Below are positions 8,159 through 17,530 of a DNA stretch of 64,000 nucleotides, in pieces. This stretch comes from Bradyrhizobium canariense. Lineage in GTDB: Bacteria; Pseudomonadota; Alphaproteobacteria; Rhizobiales; Xanthobacteraceae. The notes below the pieces were generated by a model, which had not been told where the DNA came from, did not search any database, and was given only the letters and a program-made list of their open reading frames with translations. Numbering within the stretch: the stretch's first letter is position 1; each line of letters opens with the position of its first letter. The stretch is taken from assembly GCF_900105125.1 (NCBI RefSeq), contig NZ_LT629750.1, positions 4,739,001 through 4,803,000 on the forward strand, in the 5' to 3' direction. The position numbers were made by a program, and so were the translations under genes.

Positions 8159-9475
8159 ATGCCGCAGTCAGAAATCGAACAACGGACCTTGCGAAAGGTC
8201 TCCTGGCGCGTGCTTCCGCTGGTGCTTGCGGCGTATTTTCTCGCCAATCTGGACCGATCGAATATCAGCTACGCCGCGCTGCAGATGAACCACGACCTTC
8301 ATCTGACCGCCGAACAATTTGGCCTCGGCGCCGGTCTTTTCTCCCTGACCTATCTGCTGCTGGAGATCCCGAGCAATCTGGCGCTGGAGCGATTTGGGGC
8401 GCGGCTATGGATCGCCCGCATCATGATCTCCTGGGGAATCCTCTCCGCGGCAACGGCGTTCGTTGTCGGGGCGAATAGCTTCGTTGTGCTGCGCATGCTG
8501 CTCGGTGCGGCGGAAGCCGGGCTGGTGCCGGGCGTTCTGCTGTACATCACCTACTGGTTTCCCGATGTTCTGCGCGGCCGCGCGATCGCAATATTCCTGG
8601 TCGCCGCACCGGTTTCCAATATCGTCAGCGCGCTGCTGTCGGTCCCTTTGCTCGGCATGAATGGTTTCGCGGGTCTCGGCGGCTGGCAGTGGCTGCTCAT
8701 CATCGAGGCCTTGCCGGCCGTCATTCTCGGCCTCGTCACCGCGTTCGTGATGACGAACAAGCCGTCCGAGGCAAAGTGGTTGAGCGAGGATGAGAAATCC
8801 TGGTTGCAGCGACGCCTGGACAGCGAAAAGATCACCCAGACCGGCCCCAAGCCGCGGATGTGGCAGACGATCTGCAAACCGCGCGTGATGGCACTGGCAT
8901 TGATCTACGCCCTGCGCAATGTCGGAGCCTTCGGGATCACCTTCTTTCTTCCGCAAATCGTTCGCGACCTTGGCTTGAGCACGACCGAGATTGGCGCGGT
9001 CAATTCCGTGTCCTACCTCGTCGCGGTCATCGGCATGGTGCTATGGGCACGCAGTTCCGACCGGACCGGGGAGCGCCGCTGGCATCTGACGGCATCGATG
9101 ATCGTTGCGGCCGCTGGCCTCGCCTGCGCTGCGTGGCTGGGCGGCTCGCAATGGTCGCTGGTCGCGCTTGCGATCGCGAGCATTGGATATTACGCCTGCC
9201 CGCCCTGCATTTTCGCAATCTCGCCGAGCGTGTTGGCTCCCGTGGAGGCCGCCGCCGGCATCGCCTTCATCAACTGCTTTGCGCAAATCGGATCGATCGT
9301 CGGGCCCTACGGCGCCGGCTGGCTCCGGTCCGAGACCGGCAGCTTTCAGGGGGCGATGTACTTCATGGCGGGATGTTCGGTGCTGGCCGCGGTGATCGCA
9401 GCGCTCATCAAGGCACCCAATACCGCGCCGTCAAGCCGGCAAGCCATCCATCAGCCGAGTGCCGCGCGGAGCTGA
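8159..9475 (+). CDS. MFS transporter (anion:cation symporter type)
   Basis: 438 residues with about 12 predicted membrane helices and a charged central loop near residues 200-230. The start (RKVSWRVLPLVLAAYFLANLDRSNISYAALQMN) and the A-motif-like GLFSLTYLLLEIPSNLALERFGARLWIARIMISWG match the ACS family of the major facilitator superfamily, which takes up organic anions such as glucarate, phthalate or hydroxyphenylacetate. The substrate is not known. It lies divergently from the amidohydrolase gene, which may use the imported compound. Confidence 0.88.
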   Translation: MPQSEIEQRTLRKVSWRVLPLVLAAYFLANLDRSNISYAALQMNHDLHLTAEQFGLGAGLFSLTYLLLEIPSNLALERFGARLWIARIMISWGILSAATAFVVGANSFVVLRMLLGAAEAGLVPGVLLYITYWFPDVLRGRAIAIFLVAAPVSNIVSALLSVPLLGMNGFAGLGGWQWLLIIEALPAVILGLVTAFVMTNKPSEAKWLSEDEKSWLQRRLDSEKITQTGPKPRMWQTICKPRVMALALIYALRNVGAFGITFFLPQIVRDLGLSTTEIGAVNSVSYLVAVIGMVLWARSSDRTGERRWHLTASMIVAAAGLACAAWLGGSQWSLVALAIASIGYYACPPCIFAISPSVLAPVEAAAGIAFINCFAQIGSIVGPYGAGWLRSETGSFQGAMYFMAGCSVLAAVIAALIKAPNTAPSSRQAIHQPSAARS

Positions 9476-9516
9476 GCTGAGCTGAGCAGAACCCGGCTTA
9501 TCGATATTCTTGGGAT

Positions 9517-9590
9517 TGGAGCGGGCGAAGGGAATCGAACCCTCGTATGCAGCTTGGGAAGCTGCCGTTCTACCATTGAACTACGCCCGC
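9517..9590 (-). tRNA. tRNA-Gly (CCC)
   Basis: On the minus strand the 74 bases fold as a complete tRNA. The acceptor stem is GCGGGCG/CGCCCGC, the D arm contains TTCAATGGTAGAA, the anticodon stem GCAGC/GCTGC encloses the loop TTCCCAA (anticodon CCC), and the T arm contains GGTTCGATTCC. TCCA with an encoded CCA ends the gene at 9517. It reads GGG codons. The downstream MFS gene and the ogt gene are not co-transcribed with it. Confidence 0.95.
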
Positions 9591-9734
9591 GATCTTCTTG
9601 AGCATGATTAGCCGAGACTGCGCGCGCCGCCAAGCGGTTCCCGACATTTCCCGCGCGGCTTGACCCCAGCCGAACTTTCCAGGTGCGGCCGTTTGTGACG
9701 GTGCTATGATCCGTTCCGGGGTTGAGGTGGCGTA

Positions 9735-10313
9735 ATGGCGGGGCGTGGGTATTTTCTATTCGACACGGCGATAGGCCGGTGTGGCATCGCGTGGAGCGCA
9801 AGCGGCATTATCGGCGTCCAGCTACCGGAAACGCGGGAGATTGAAACCCGGGGGCGGCTGTACCGTCTTTATCCGGACGCCCGTGAGCAGCGGCCGCCCC
9901 TCGACGTCGAAATGGCGATCGAAGGGATTATTGCTTTGCTGCGTGGCGAGGCCGGCGATCTCTCCGACGCCACCCTCGACATGAACGATATCCCTGCCTT
10001 CAACCGGCGTGTTTATGACTTCACACGCACGATTCCGCGCGGCGAAACCCGCACCTATGGTGAAGTCGCCGCCAGTCTGAGAGCATCCGGCGCCGCGCGT
10101 TCGGTGGCGCAGGCGATTGCGAAAAACCCCTTCATGCTGATCGTGCCGTGCCACCGCGTGCTCGAAGCGGGCAGCTATGCGGACAAGATCTCGCCCCATG
10201 GCGGCAGCATCTCCAAACGCCGGCTGCTGTCGATCGAGGGCACGCTGAGCCTGGGCAACAAGACCCTGTTCGACGTGCTGCTTCCCGCTGCACCGCCGCG
10301 CCCGCAAACCTAG
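9735..10313 (+). CDS. ogt: Methylated-DNA--protein-cysteine methyltransferase
   Basis: 192 residues. The C-terminal DNA-binding and catalytic domain contains IPRGETRTYGEVAA, then GAARSVAQAIAKNPFMLIVPCHRVL, with the active-site Cys in PCHRV. The N-terminal ribonuclease-like domain is short, as in Ogt/AGT proteins. It repairs O6-alkylguanine by irreversible transfer of the alkyl group to that Cys. The N-terminus lacks the extra Ada regulator domain, so this is a stand-alone repair protein. Confidence 0.92.
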   Translation: MAGRGYFLFDTAIGRCGIAWSASGIIGVQLPETREIETRGRLYRLYPDAREQRPPLDVEMAIEGIIALLRGEAGDLSDATLDMNDIPAFNRRVYDFTRTIPRGETRTYGEVAASLRASGAARSVAQAIAKNPFMLIVPCHRVLEAGSYADKISPHGGSISKRRLLSIEGTLSLGNKTLFDVLLPAAPPRPQT

Positions 10314-10427
10314 GGTCTGATCACGCTTCGCTGAAGCAGAGCCGCCGCTCATCCCTTTGGGCATGATCTCTGTTGGGGCATGATCTTTTCCGAAAACCGG
10401 CCTCCCCTTTTCGGGATCATGCCCTAA
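10314..10427. repeat. Dispersed palindromic repeat, GCATGATC family, copy B
   Basis: Second full copy of the repeat seen at 4455-4553, in the same orientation, with the CTTCGCTGAA arm first. The inverted core is GGGCATGATC ... GATCATGCCC with inner arms CCGAAAA and TTTTCGG, so it folds into a long hairpin directly after ogt. It may act as a transcript end for ogt. Confidence 0.7.
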
Positions 10428-10436
10428 ATTAGCAGC

Positions 10437-11276
10437 ATGGTCAGAACGACGCTTCTGCAACGCCCCTCGATCACGGTGTCCGACTTCCGCTGCACCGCGG
10501 TGCCCGGTGACGCACCGTTCGTCGAGCAATATGGCTGTCACTCGATCTCCTATGTCCGCACAGGCAGCTTCGGCTGTCGCAGCCGCGGCCGCTCCTTCGA
10601 ACTGGTGGCGGGATCGATCCTGGTCGGCTATCCCGGCGACGAATATGTCTGCAGCCATGATCACGTCTGCGGCGACGAATGCCTGTCGTTTTTCCTGACC
10701 CCTGAACTGGTGCAAGCCATCGGCGATCGGACGGAAATCTGGCGGACCGGGTACGTCGCGCCGCTGCCCGAGTTGATGGTGTTGGGCGAGCTTGCCCGGA
10801 CGGCGGCCGCTGGCCGCAGCGATATCGCCCTCGACGAGATCGGGCAGATATTCGCCAGCCGGTTCGTCGAGATGGTCTCCGGGCGGGCGCAAAAGCCGGT
10901 GGTGGCTGCGGCGCGGGATCGCCGTCGCGCGGTGGAGACGGCCTTGTGGATCGATGCGCATTCACATCAGCCGATCGATCTCGAACAGGCCGCCATCCAG
11001 GCCGACATCAGTCCGTTTCACTTTCTGCGGCTGTTCTCCGACGTGCTTGGTGTCACTCCGCACCAGTATCTGGTGCGCTCGCGGCTGCGTCATGCGGCGC
11101 GCCTTCTGGCCGACGAGGACAGGCCCATCACCGACATCGCCTATGACGTCGGTTTCGGCGATCTCTCCAACTTCGTGCGCACCTTCCACCGCGCCGCGGG
11201 CGTGTCGCCGTTGAAATTCCGCCAGGCCTCGCGGGGCGACCGCAAGATTTTCCAAGAACGGCTCGCGGTGCACTGA
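10437..11276 (+). CDS. AraC family transcriptional regulator
   Basis: 279 residues. The N-terminal half is a cupin-like sensing region with several Cys and His ([22 protein letters not shown]). The C-terminal ~100 residues are two helix-turn-helix motifs, [33 protein letters not shown] and [32 protein letters not shown], the AraC/XylS signature. It probably controls the adjacent VOC-protein gene, which starts 55 bp downstream. The clustered Cys/His in the sensor half are unusual and may bind a metal; that is inference. Confidence 0.9.
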   Translation: MVRTTLLQRPSITVSDFRCTAVPGDAPFVEQYGCHSISYVRTGSFGCRSRGRSFELVAGSILVGYPGDEYVCSHDHVCGDECLSFFLTPELVQAIGDRTEIWRTGYVAPLPELMVLGELARTAAAGRSDIALDEIGQIFASRFVEMVSGRAQKPVVAAARDRRRAVETALWIDAHSHQPIDLEQAAIQADISPFHFLRLFSDVLGVTPHQYLVRSRLRHAARLLADEDRPITDIAYDVGFGDLSNFVRTFHRAAGVSPLKFRQASRGDRKIFQERLAVH

Positions 11277-11331
11277 CTAGGGTGATTTCCACACGGCGCG
11301 TTACCGAACGCGCCCGGATTTGGAGATCATC

Positions 11332-11691
11332 ATGTACGACCACATCGGACTCAAAGTCAGCAATCTCGACGCCAGCGTGCGCTTCTACACCGCGGCACTG
11401 GCGCCGCTCGGATATGTGCTGTGTTCCCGGGACGACACCGGCGCCGGGTTTGGACCCAAAGGTGAGCCCGCGCTCTGGCTTTATCTGCACAAGGGGTCTG
11501 CGGGGGCCGGCGCCCATATCGCCTTCCGCGCGCCCGACCACGCCGCGATCAAGACGTTTCATGCCGCGGGACTAAAAGCGGGAGGCCGCGACAACGGCGC
11601 TGCGGGCCCAAGAGCCGATTACAGCCCGACCTATTTCGCTGCGTTCCTGATCGATCCCGACGGCAACAATGTCGAGGCGGTTTGTGCTTAG
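11332..11691 (+). CDS. VOC family (glyoxalase-like) protein
   Basis: 119 residues from ATG 11332, six bases after GGAG; an upstream TTG is less likely. The sequence MYDHIGLKVSNLDASVRFYTAAL, then HIAFRAPDHAAIKTFHAAGLKAGG and YFAAFLIDPDGNNVEAVC, is a single vicinal-oxygen-chelate module with His and Glu metal ligands at the usual places. The fold serves glyoxalases, dioxygenases and resistance proteins; the reaction here is unknown. It probably forms a unit with the upstream AraC regulator. Confidence 0.87.
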   Translation: MYDHIGLKVSNLDASVRFYTAALAPLGYVLCSRDDTGAGFGPKGEPALWLYLHKGSAGAGAHIAFRAPDHAAIKTFHAAGLKAGGRDNGAAGPRADYSPTYFAAFLIDPDGNNVEAVCA

Positions 11692-11750
11692 CCACCAACC
11701 ATCTCATCGCGGCCAACCGCTCGTGCGAAATGCGTGTCCTCATTAAGACC

Positions 11751-11868
11751 GTCATTCCGGGATGGTGCGTCAGCACGAGACCCGGAATCTCGAGATTCCG
11801 GGTTCGATGCGGAGCCTGTCATCGGGCCGGCCAGAGGCCGGACCCGTTGGCATCGCCCCGGAATGACG
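11751..11868. repeat. Dispersed CGTCATTCCGG repeat, copy 1
   Basis: A ~118-bp intergenic element with terminal inverted repeats GTCATTCCGG and CCGGAATGAC, and internal palindromes (GGCCGGCCAGAGGCC; CCGGAATCTCGAGATTCCGG). Near-identical DNA in the opposite orientation lies at 15981-16119; shorter relatives lie at 50778-50883 and 18875-18997. It is a REP-like or miniature inverted-repeat family typical of these genomes. Confidence 0.8.
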
Positions 11869-11917
11869 GTGAAATACCAAGATGACATTCCGTTCTCGGT
11901 CAAGAAAGGCCATCACC

Positions 11918-12331
11918 ATGGCATCCCTTCAAAAAGACATTCAACTCAGTGCACGCCCGGACGAAGTGTGGGACGCGGTACGGGACTTCGGTGCGCTGCA
12001 TACGCGGCTAGCGCCGGGCTTCGTGCTCGACACGCGTCTCGACGGCGACGGCGCCCGCATCGTCACATTTGCCAGCGGTACGGTGTTGCGCGAGTTGCTG
12101 GTCGATTGCGACGAGACGCGGCGGCGGCTGGTCTACGCCATCATCAGCGAGCGCGTGAAGCATTATAGCGCTTCGGTGCAGGTGCTCGACGATCACGACG
12201 GGCGCAGCCGGCTGCTCTGGATCATCGATTTCCTGCCCAACGATATCGCGCCCTATATCGGCGGCCAGATGGACCAGGCCGTGCTCGCCATGCAGAAGGC
12301 CTTCGGTCGCGCTGTTCAGCCGATTACGTGA
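11918..12331 (+). CDS. SRPBCC family protein
   Basis: 137 residues from ATG 11918 (AAAGG nine bases upstream); the frame is open back to 11882 but that part lies against the repeat. The pattern KDIQLSARPDEVWDAVRDFGALHTRLAPGFV, RIVTFASGTVLRELLVDCDETRRRLVYAI and LLWIIDFLPNDIAPYIGGQMDQAVLAMQKAF is the START/Bet v1-like polyketide-cyclase fold, a helix-grip pocket for small hydrophobic ligands. The ligand is unknown. Confidence 0.83.
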   Translation: MASLQKDIQLSARPDEVWDAVRDFGALHTRLAPGFVLDTRLDGDGARIVTFASGTVLRELLVDCDETRRRLVYAIISERVKHYSASVQVLDDHDGRSRLLWIIDFLPNDIAPYIGGQMDQAVLAMQKAFGRAVQPIT

Positions 12332-12429
12332 TCTTTCTCACAGTCGTCGGAGCGCGTTCTTCCTAGCCTCGCCCTCGTGCGTCCGGTTGCGCTGCTTTCG
12401 CGGTGCTTGCGCACGCGAGGAGCAAAGCC

Positions 12430-12954
12430 ATGACAGGAGCTGACAAGGTGCTGTGCCAGGCGGCAACGCTGCTGTTGCTGTTTACGCTGATGTCCGCGCC
12501 GGCGAAGGCGCAGTTCGCCGGCTTAGGCGGCGGCGGAGGCGGTGGTGGCGACATGATGACGCAAATGGCGCCGATGCTCGAAATGATGAAAGCAAAAATG
12601 GGCAAGCGCCGCTTCGCCATGATGATGCAGACCATGGGACCGATGATGAGCAAGATGATGGACGGTAGCGGCGGCGGTCTTGGTGGCGGACTTGGTGGCG
12701 GACTTGGCGGAATGGGTGGTGGCATTCCGGGAGGCCTTGGCGGAATGCCGGGTGGCGCTGGCACGGGAAGCAGCTTCGGCGGCGGTGGCTACGCGCCCGA
12801 AGCATCGGGAATCGGAATCGGCGCGGGCGGTGGCGGAGACATCATGGGCATGCTCGCCGGCGGTGGTGGCAGCGAATTGATGGGCATGATCCCGCAGTTG
12901 ATGCGGCTGGCCAGTTTTGGCGGCGGCGGTCACCGCCATCACCGGCGGCGATAG
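12430..12954 (+). CDS. Exported Gly- and Met-rich protein
   Basis: 174 residues from ATG 12430, behind a clear GAGGAG site. A signal peptide (about 1-28, ending SAPAKAQ) is followed by a glycine run, then a methionine-rich helix (about residues 43-78; MMTQMAPMLEMMKAKMG and FAMMMQTMGPMMSKMM). After that come several GGGLGG-type repeats and a His-rich end (GGHRHHRRR). No family is recognised. Met and His clusters on an exported protein could bind copper, but that is inference; it may equally be a structural surface protein. It converges on the MATE gene. Confidence 0.7.
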   Translation: MTGADKVLCQAATLLLLFTLMSAPAKAQFAGLGGGGGGGGDMMTQMAPMLEMMKAKMGKRRFAMMMQTMGPMMSKMMDGSGGGLGGGLGGGLGGMGGGIPGGLGGMPGGAGTGSSFGGGGYAPEASGIGIGAGGGGDIMGMLAGGGGSELMGMIPQLMRLASFGGGGHRHHRRR

Positions 12955-12984
12955 AATCCGCTCTTGACGCCGAAATGCGATGTC

Positions 12985-14427
12985 TCACGACAAGGCAGGG
13001 CGGACTTCTGGCACCGCACCGCCCTTTGGTCCCCATCGCGTCAGGATGACGCTCGAGGACGACAACACGCCGAGCACCACCATCGAAGTCGCCGCCAGCA
13101 CGAAGAAGTTTTCAGCGCTCGCATCGTGCGTCGACAGCCACCAGCCGCCGAGCCCGATAAACACCAGCCGCGCGCTTTGCGCCAGCACCGGCCCGATCAC
13201 CTTGGCCGCGCCCTGCGATGAGAAGTACATCGACATCGCGAGCCCGATGAACGCGTACATCGGAGCGGCCGTCGACAAATACTGACGGCTGGCGCTCCGC
13301 ATCGCGGAATCCTCGGTGAATATATTGACCCAGAGGTCGGGAAAAATCGCGATGACCGTCGCGATCGCCCCGACCGAGACGAAAGACAGCGTGCCCGCGG
13401 TCCAGGCAATCTGCCGCGCCCGCGCGATGCGGCCGGCGCCGATCGCCATGCCGACCATCGGCACCGACGCAATTCCGAACGCGAACGCAACCGAGGTCAG
13501 CATGAATTCCAGCCGGGCGCCGATGCCGTAGCCGGCCAGAATCGCGGTGCCGAATCCCGCCAGCATGTGCGTGAAGATACTGATCGTCAGCACCGACTGC
13601 AGCGGCGAGAAACAGGACACCAGGCCGACCTTGAGGATGTCGACGAACATCGCACGGCGGATGCGAAGCCCGCGAATCTTGGGAACGACGCGCGCCCGCC
13701 CCGAGAACAAATACCACGCCATGATCGACACGCTGATGCTGTAGGCGATCAGCGATCCCGCGGCGACGCCGCGCATGCCGAATTGCGGCACCGGACCGAG
13801 GCCGAGGCCGAGTGTGCCGCCGAGAATGATCTGGCAGACGGCGGAGTTGAGGATCAGCAGCGACGGCAATTTCATGTTACCGGTGCCACGCAAGATTCCC
13901 GCCATCGTATTCAACAGCCATGGCAGAACCGCGCCGCCAAAAAAGATCTGCGCGTAGGCGATGGCATTCGCCAGGACCTCGCCGCGCCCGCCGAGCAATT
14001 CCAGCAATCTGGGCCCAAAAATCAGCATGCCGAGCATGAAGGTCAGCCCAAAGCAGATCCCGATCAGCAGGGCATGCGCGGCCAGCGTCGAGGCGCGGTC
14101 GATATCGCCGGCGCCCAGCGCACGCGCAATTGCGGAAGCGACGCCGCCGCCCATCGCACCGCCGGACATCGTCATGGTCAGGATGACGCACGGAAATACC
14201 AGCGCCATCGCAGCCAGCGCCTCCACGCCGAGCCGGCCGATATAGGATGTTTCGGCGATGACAACACAGGTGCCGGCGCTGAGCGCGATGACGTTGGGCC
14301 AGGCAAGCCACAACAGCGTGCGCAGGATCGGACCGTCGATCAGCGCATTCCTGGCGGGTGCTGCAATTGGAGGGAGCGGTTGTTCGCCGTCGTCAACGGG
14401 AATCGGGGCGACAGCGATATCCGACAT
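12985..14427 (-). CDS. MATE family efflux transporter
   Basis: 480 residues with 12 predicted membrane helices in two related halves (around [30 protein letters not shown] and the equivalent half from about residue 250). The [17 protein letters not shown] loop matches the MATE family, which exports cationic drugs or metabolites in exchange for H+ or Na+. The start at 14427 follows GGAGAGGAA. The substrate is not known. It is divergent from the sugar-dehydrogenase-like lipoprotein gene and has no regulator beside it. Confidence 0.9.
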   Translation of the reverse strand: MSDIAVAPIPVDDGEQPLPPIAAPARNALIDGPILRTLLWLAWPNVIALSAGTCVVIAETSYIGRLGVEALAAMALVFPCVILTMTMSGGAMGGGVASAIARALGAGDIDRASTLAAHALLIGICFGLTFMLGMLIFGPRLLELLGGRGEVLANAIAYAQIFFGGAVLPWLLNTMAGILRGTGNMKLPSLLILNSAVCQIILGGTLGLGLGPVPQFGMRGVAAGSLIAYSISVSIMAWYLFSGRARVVPKIRGLRIRRAMFVDILKVGLVSCFSPLQSVLTISIFTHMLAGFGTAILAGYGIGARLEFMLTSVAFAFGIASVPMVGMAIGAGRIARARQIAWTAGTLSFVSVGAIATVIAIFPDLWVNIFTEDSAMRSASRQYLSTAAPMYAFIGLAMSMYFSSQGAAKVIGPVLAQSARLVFIGLGGWWLSTHDASAENFFVLAATSMVVLGVLSSSSVILTRWGPKGGAVPEVRPALS

Positions 14428-14640
14428 TTCCTCTCCGGAATTGGCGCGATCTGGCCGCCGCGCGCTGTTGGCTTCCTAGCACGATCCAGCCCGCGGCCTG
14501 GTTGCGTCAGGCGCATGGGCCGCCTGCGCAATTTAGCCGCTGTGGAGGTGGGTTTGTGGTTCTCGCAGGTAATTGAAGGCCGACGTCTTGAACGATTACG
14601 GGCTTGCCGCATTGTAACGGCAACATTCGGGGAACGAACC

Positions 14641-16029
14641 ATGCGCAAAAATATGCTTCTGGCGATATCCATCGGAGCGTTGGCGCTTCCACTCGCCGCC
14701 TGTCACGACCCGCAGGACACCGCCACCGCCGAGCAGAGTTTTGGGCCTTCGCCCACGCTTCCCGCCCCGCAGCACTCCTGGATACCGACGGTCAACGTGG
14801 CTACTGCCATAGGCTGGCCGGCCGGCGGCAAACCCACTGCCGCCAACGGCATGGCAGTCAATGCTTTTGCCACCGGGCTCGATCACCCACGCTCGCTCTA
14901 TGTGCTGCCCAATGGCGACGTGCTGGTGGCGGAGACAAATGCCCCGCCGAAGCCAGACGACGGCAAGGGCATCAAGGCCTGGGCGACGCGGCTGGTGATG
15001 GGCCGCGCCGGGGCCGGCACGCCGACAGCCAACCGCATCACGCTGCTGCGCGACGCCGATGGCGACGGCAAGGCCGAGACCAAAACTGTTTTTATCGAAG
15101 GATTGAATTCGCCGTTTGGAATGACGCTGGTCGGCAATGATTTTTATGTCGCCGATTCCGATGCGATCATGAAGTTTCCGTATCATGAGGGCGACACGAA
15201 AATCAGCGCAGCCGGCGTCAAGCTGGCAGACCTTCCCGCCGGTCGCATCAACCATCACTGGACAAAGGACCTCACCGCCAGTCCTGACGGCACCAAACTT
15301 TACGCAACGGTCGGCTCCAACAGCAATGTTGGCGAGAACGGCATCGAGGCCGAGACCAATCGCGCCGCCGTGCTTGAGGTGGATCGCGCCAGCGGAAAAT
15401 GGCGCGTGTTCGCCTCGGGCCTTCGCAATCCGAACGGGCCGTCATGGCAGCCGCAGAGCGGCGCGCTGTGGGTGACGGTGAACGAGCGTGACGAGCTCGG
15501 TGACGACCTCGTCCCGGACTACATGACGTCAGTCAAGGACGGCGCGTTTTACGGCTGGCCCTACAGCTATTACGGCCAGCATGTCGACACCCGCGTCGAA
15601 CCACAGCGGCCGGATCTGGTGGCCAAGGCGATCCCGCCGGATTACGCGCTCGGCGCGCATACCGCTTCGCTCGGCTTGACATTCAACACCGGCAATCTGT
15701 TTCCGCCAGACATGGCCGGCGGCGCATTCGTCGGCCAGCACGGCTCGTGGAATCGCAAACCGCGCGCCGGCTACAAGGTGATCTTCGTGCCGTTCGCCGA
15801 TGGCAAGCCCGCGGGAAAACCGCAGGACGTGCTGACCGGATTCCTCAACGACAGCGGCGAGGCACAAGGGCGGCCGGTCGGCGTCAAGATCGACAAGCAA
15901 GGCGCGCTGCTGGTGGCTGACGATGTCGGCAACACGGTATGGCGCGTGACGCCGCAGGCGAAGTCAGCGTCGCGAGAATCGTCATTCCGGGGCGATGCCA
16001 ACCGGTCCGGCCTCTGGCCGGCCCGATGA
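14641..16029 (+). CDS. Sorbosone dehydrogenase-like PQQ-type lipoprotein
   Basis: 462 residues from ATG 14641; the reading frame is open far upstream, but that part is antisense to the MATE gene. A lipoprotein signal ([21 protein letters not shown]) puts the protein in the periplasm on a lipid anchor. The body is a six-bladed propeller of the glucose/sorbosone dehydrogenase family: [77 protein letters not shown] and [16 protein letters not shown]. It probably oxidises a sugar or similar alcohol with PQQ. The last ~17 residues and the stop are encoded by a dispersed repeat, so the native C-terminus has been replaced. Confidence 0.87.
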   Translation: MRKNMLLAISIGALALPLAACHDPQDTATAEQSFGPSPTLPAPQHSWIPTVNVATAIGWPAGGKPTAANGMAVNAFATGLDHPRSLYVLPNGDVLVAETNAPPKPDDGKGIKAWATRLVMGRAGAGTPTANRITLLRDADGDGKAETKTVFIEGLNSPFGMTLVGNDFYVADSDAIMKFPYHEGDTKISAAGVKLADLPAGRINHHWTKDLTASPDGTKLYATVGSNSNVGENGIEAETNRAAVLEVDRASGKWRVFASGLRNPNGPSWQPQSGALWVTVNERDELGDDLVPDYMTSVKDGAFYGWPYSYYGQHVDTRVEPQRPDLVAKAIPPDYALGAHTASLGLTFNTGNLFPPDMAGGAFVGQHGSWNRKPRAGYKVIFVPFADGKPAGKPQDVLTGFLNDSGEAQGRPVGVKIDKQGALLVADDVGNTVWRVTPQAKSASRESSFRGDANRSGLWPAR

Positions 16030-16119
16030 CAGGCTCCGCATCGAACCCGAAATCCAAGGATTCCCCGATGTGCAATTGCACATCTGAGGTCTGGTGCTAA
16101 CGCACCATCCCGGAATGAC
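15981..16119. repeat. Dispersed CGTCATTCCGG repeat, copy 2
   Basis: A 139-bp element, inverted relative to copy 1 at 11751-11868 and nearly identical to it over the GATGCCAA ... GGCCTCTGGCCGGCC and AGGCTCCGCATCGAACCCG blocks. It has the same terminal GTCATTCCGG / CCGGAATGAC arms and an extra internal palindrome (GATGTGCAATTGCACATC). Its left 49 bp are translated as the end of the preceding gene. Confidence 0.82.
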
Positions 16120-16167
16120 AGGGATTGGATCGCTTCGTCGCTAACGCTCCTCGCGATAACGGCCCAG

Positions 16168-17286
16168 CTAAACCCGGAAATGCTTGCTCAGCTTCAGGCC
16201 CTGCGCCTGGTAGTTCGAGCCGATGCGCTGGCCGTACATGGCATCGGGCCGCGCCAGCATTTTTTCGTAAACCAGCCGGCCGACGATCTGGCCGTGTTCG
16301 AGGATGAACGGCACTTCGCGCGAGCGCACTTCCAGCACCGCGCGCGAGCCCTGCCCGCCCGCCCCGGCATAGCCGAAGCCGGGATCGAAGAAGCCGGCAT
16401 AATGCACGCGGAATTCGCCGACCAGCGGATCGAACGGCACCATCTCGGCGGCATAATCCGGCGGCACCTGCACGGCTTCCTTGGACGCCAGGATGTAGAA
16501 TTCGCCGGGGTCGAGAATGAGACTGCCGTCCGGCCGCGCCGCTATCGCCTCCCAGAACTCATTGATCGCATAGCCGCCACGGCGGTCGATATCGACCACA
16601 CCGGTGTGGCGCTTGGCGCGATAGCCGACAAAGCCGCTGGCGCTTTCGCCTGACAGATCGACGCTGAGCGCGACGCCATTGGCGAGATCGGCGTCGTCGA
16701 TATCGACCAGCCGTTCGGCATCGTGCAGCGCGTCAAGCTCATCGGCGTTGAGGATGGCGTCGCCAACCCGGAAGCGCACCTGCGACAGCCGCGATCCCTC
16801 GCGCAACAGCACCGGAAACGTCTTCGGGCTGATCTCGGCATAGAGCGGGCCATGATAGCCGGCGCCGATCATGTCGAACCGGCGGGTGCCGTCGGCGATC
16901 ACGCGGGTGAATACATCGAGCCGCCCGGTCGAGCTTTTGGGGTTGGCCGCGGCGACGATGTTCGGTGGCAGCGCCAGGCTCTCCAGTAACGGCACGATGT
17001 AGACGCAATTGGTCTCCAGCACCGCGCCATCGCTGAGGTCGATTTCGTGCAGCTTCAATTCGTCGATGCGCTCGGCCACCGTCGCGCCCGGCCCCGGCAG
17101 GAAGCTTGCGCGGACCCGATAGGCGATATCGCCCAGCCGCAGATCGAGGCTCGCCGGCTGGATCTGGCTTTCGACGAACGGATAGGCCGGCAGAATAAGG
17201 CCGGCATCCGCCATCGCCGCGATCATGCGATCGGGCAGAATGCCATTGGCATCGGGTTGAAGCGTGAACGACAATTCCTTACCCAT
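16168..17286 (-). CDS. dcd: 2'-deoxycytidine 5'-triphosphate deaminase
   Basis: 372 residues from ATG 17286; a further 14 upstream residues to 17328 look non-coding. It makes dUTP from dCTP in pyrimidine nucleotide synthesis. The catalytic segment NPKSSTGRLDVFTRV is the dCTP-deaminase S-S-x-G-R motif. A second, related trimeric dUTPase-like half follows (LASKEAVQVPPDYAAEMVPFDPLVGEFRVHYAGFFDPGFG). At about 370 residues it is the double-length alphaproteobacterial form rather than the ~190-residue E. coli Dcd. It is divergent from the metZ riboswitch region. Confidence 0.9.
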   Translation of the reverse strand: MGKELSFTLQPDANGILPDRMIAAMADAGLILPAYPFVESQIQPASLDLRLGDIAYRVRASFLPGPGATVAERIDELKLHEIDLSDGAVLETNCVYIVPLLESLALPPNIVAAANPKSSTGRLDVFTRVIADGTRRFDMIGAGYHGPLYAEISPKTFPVLLREGSRLSQVRFRVGDAILNADELDALHDAERLVDIDDADLANGVALSVDLSGESASGFVGYRAKRHTGVVDIDRRGGYAINEFWEAIAARPDGSLILDPGEFYILASKEAVQVPPDYAAEMVPFDPLVGEFRVHYAGFFDPGFGYAGAGGQGSRAVLEVRSREVPFILEHGQIVGRLVYEKMLARPDAMYGQRIGSNYQAQGLKLSKHFRV

Positions 17287-17336
17287 TCGATCATGACCCG
17301 ATTGGACGGCATCGGATCGTGATCTCATCTCGTTGT

Positions 17337-17391
17337 TTGAGCATGATCTTTTCGGAAAACCGGTTTCTGCTTCTCCAGATCATGCGCTAGC
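17337..17391. repeat. Dispersed GCATGATC repeat, partial copy C
   Basis: A 55-bp inverted repeat, GCATGATCTTTTCGGAAAAC ... AGATCATGC, the core of the family at 4455-4553 and 10314-10427, without the left CTTCGCTGAA arm. It lies in the dcd-metZ intergenic region; nothing else but repeat and riboswitch is visible between 17287 and 17620. Confidence 0.6.
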
Positions 17392-17477
17392 CGGACGCTG
17401 GAAATATAGCCTTTTTACGGGTTATCCGATGGCCGCCTTGACGGAAAGGGCGCGACCGAATAAGAGCATGACTTATC

Positions 17478-17530
17478 CCGTGGTGATTTGAGCCGGCCGG
17501 CTTGCAGCCACGTTAAATAAGTCGCTAAAC
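17478..17530 (+). promoter_or_regulatory. SAM-II riboswitch aptamer
   Basis: The sequence matches the conserved SAM-II core: CGTGG (17479-17483) pairs with CCACG (17508-17512) as P1, flanked by TGATTT and CTTGCAG, followed by the invariant TTAAATAAGTCGCTAAA stretch. SAM-II aptamers bind S-adenosylmethionine and control methionine biosynthesis genes in alphaproteobacteria. It sits 90 bp before the metZ start, which fits exactly. Confidence 0.93.

Noticed and set aside
9517-9590. tRNA gene as an integration site of a genomic island
   Set aside because: No integrase gene and no repeat of the tRNA 3' end is seen within the window.
9822-10961. 379-codon minus-strand frame across ogt and the AraC gene
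   Set aside because: It spans two well-supported genes and the repeat between them and resembles no protein family.
13567-14640. A long open frame in phase with the sorbosone-dehydrogenase-like gene, extending it by about 358 codons
   Set aside because: It is antisense to the MATE transporter gene, has the Arg/Asp/His-rich composition of a shadow frame, and the lipoprotein signal at 14641 marks the true start.
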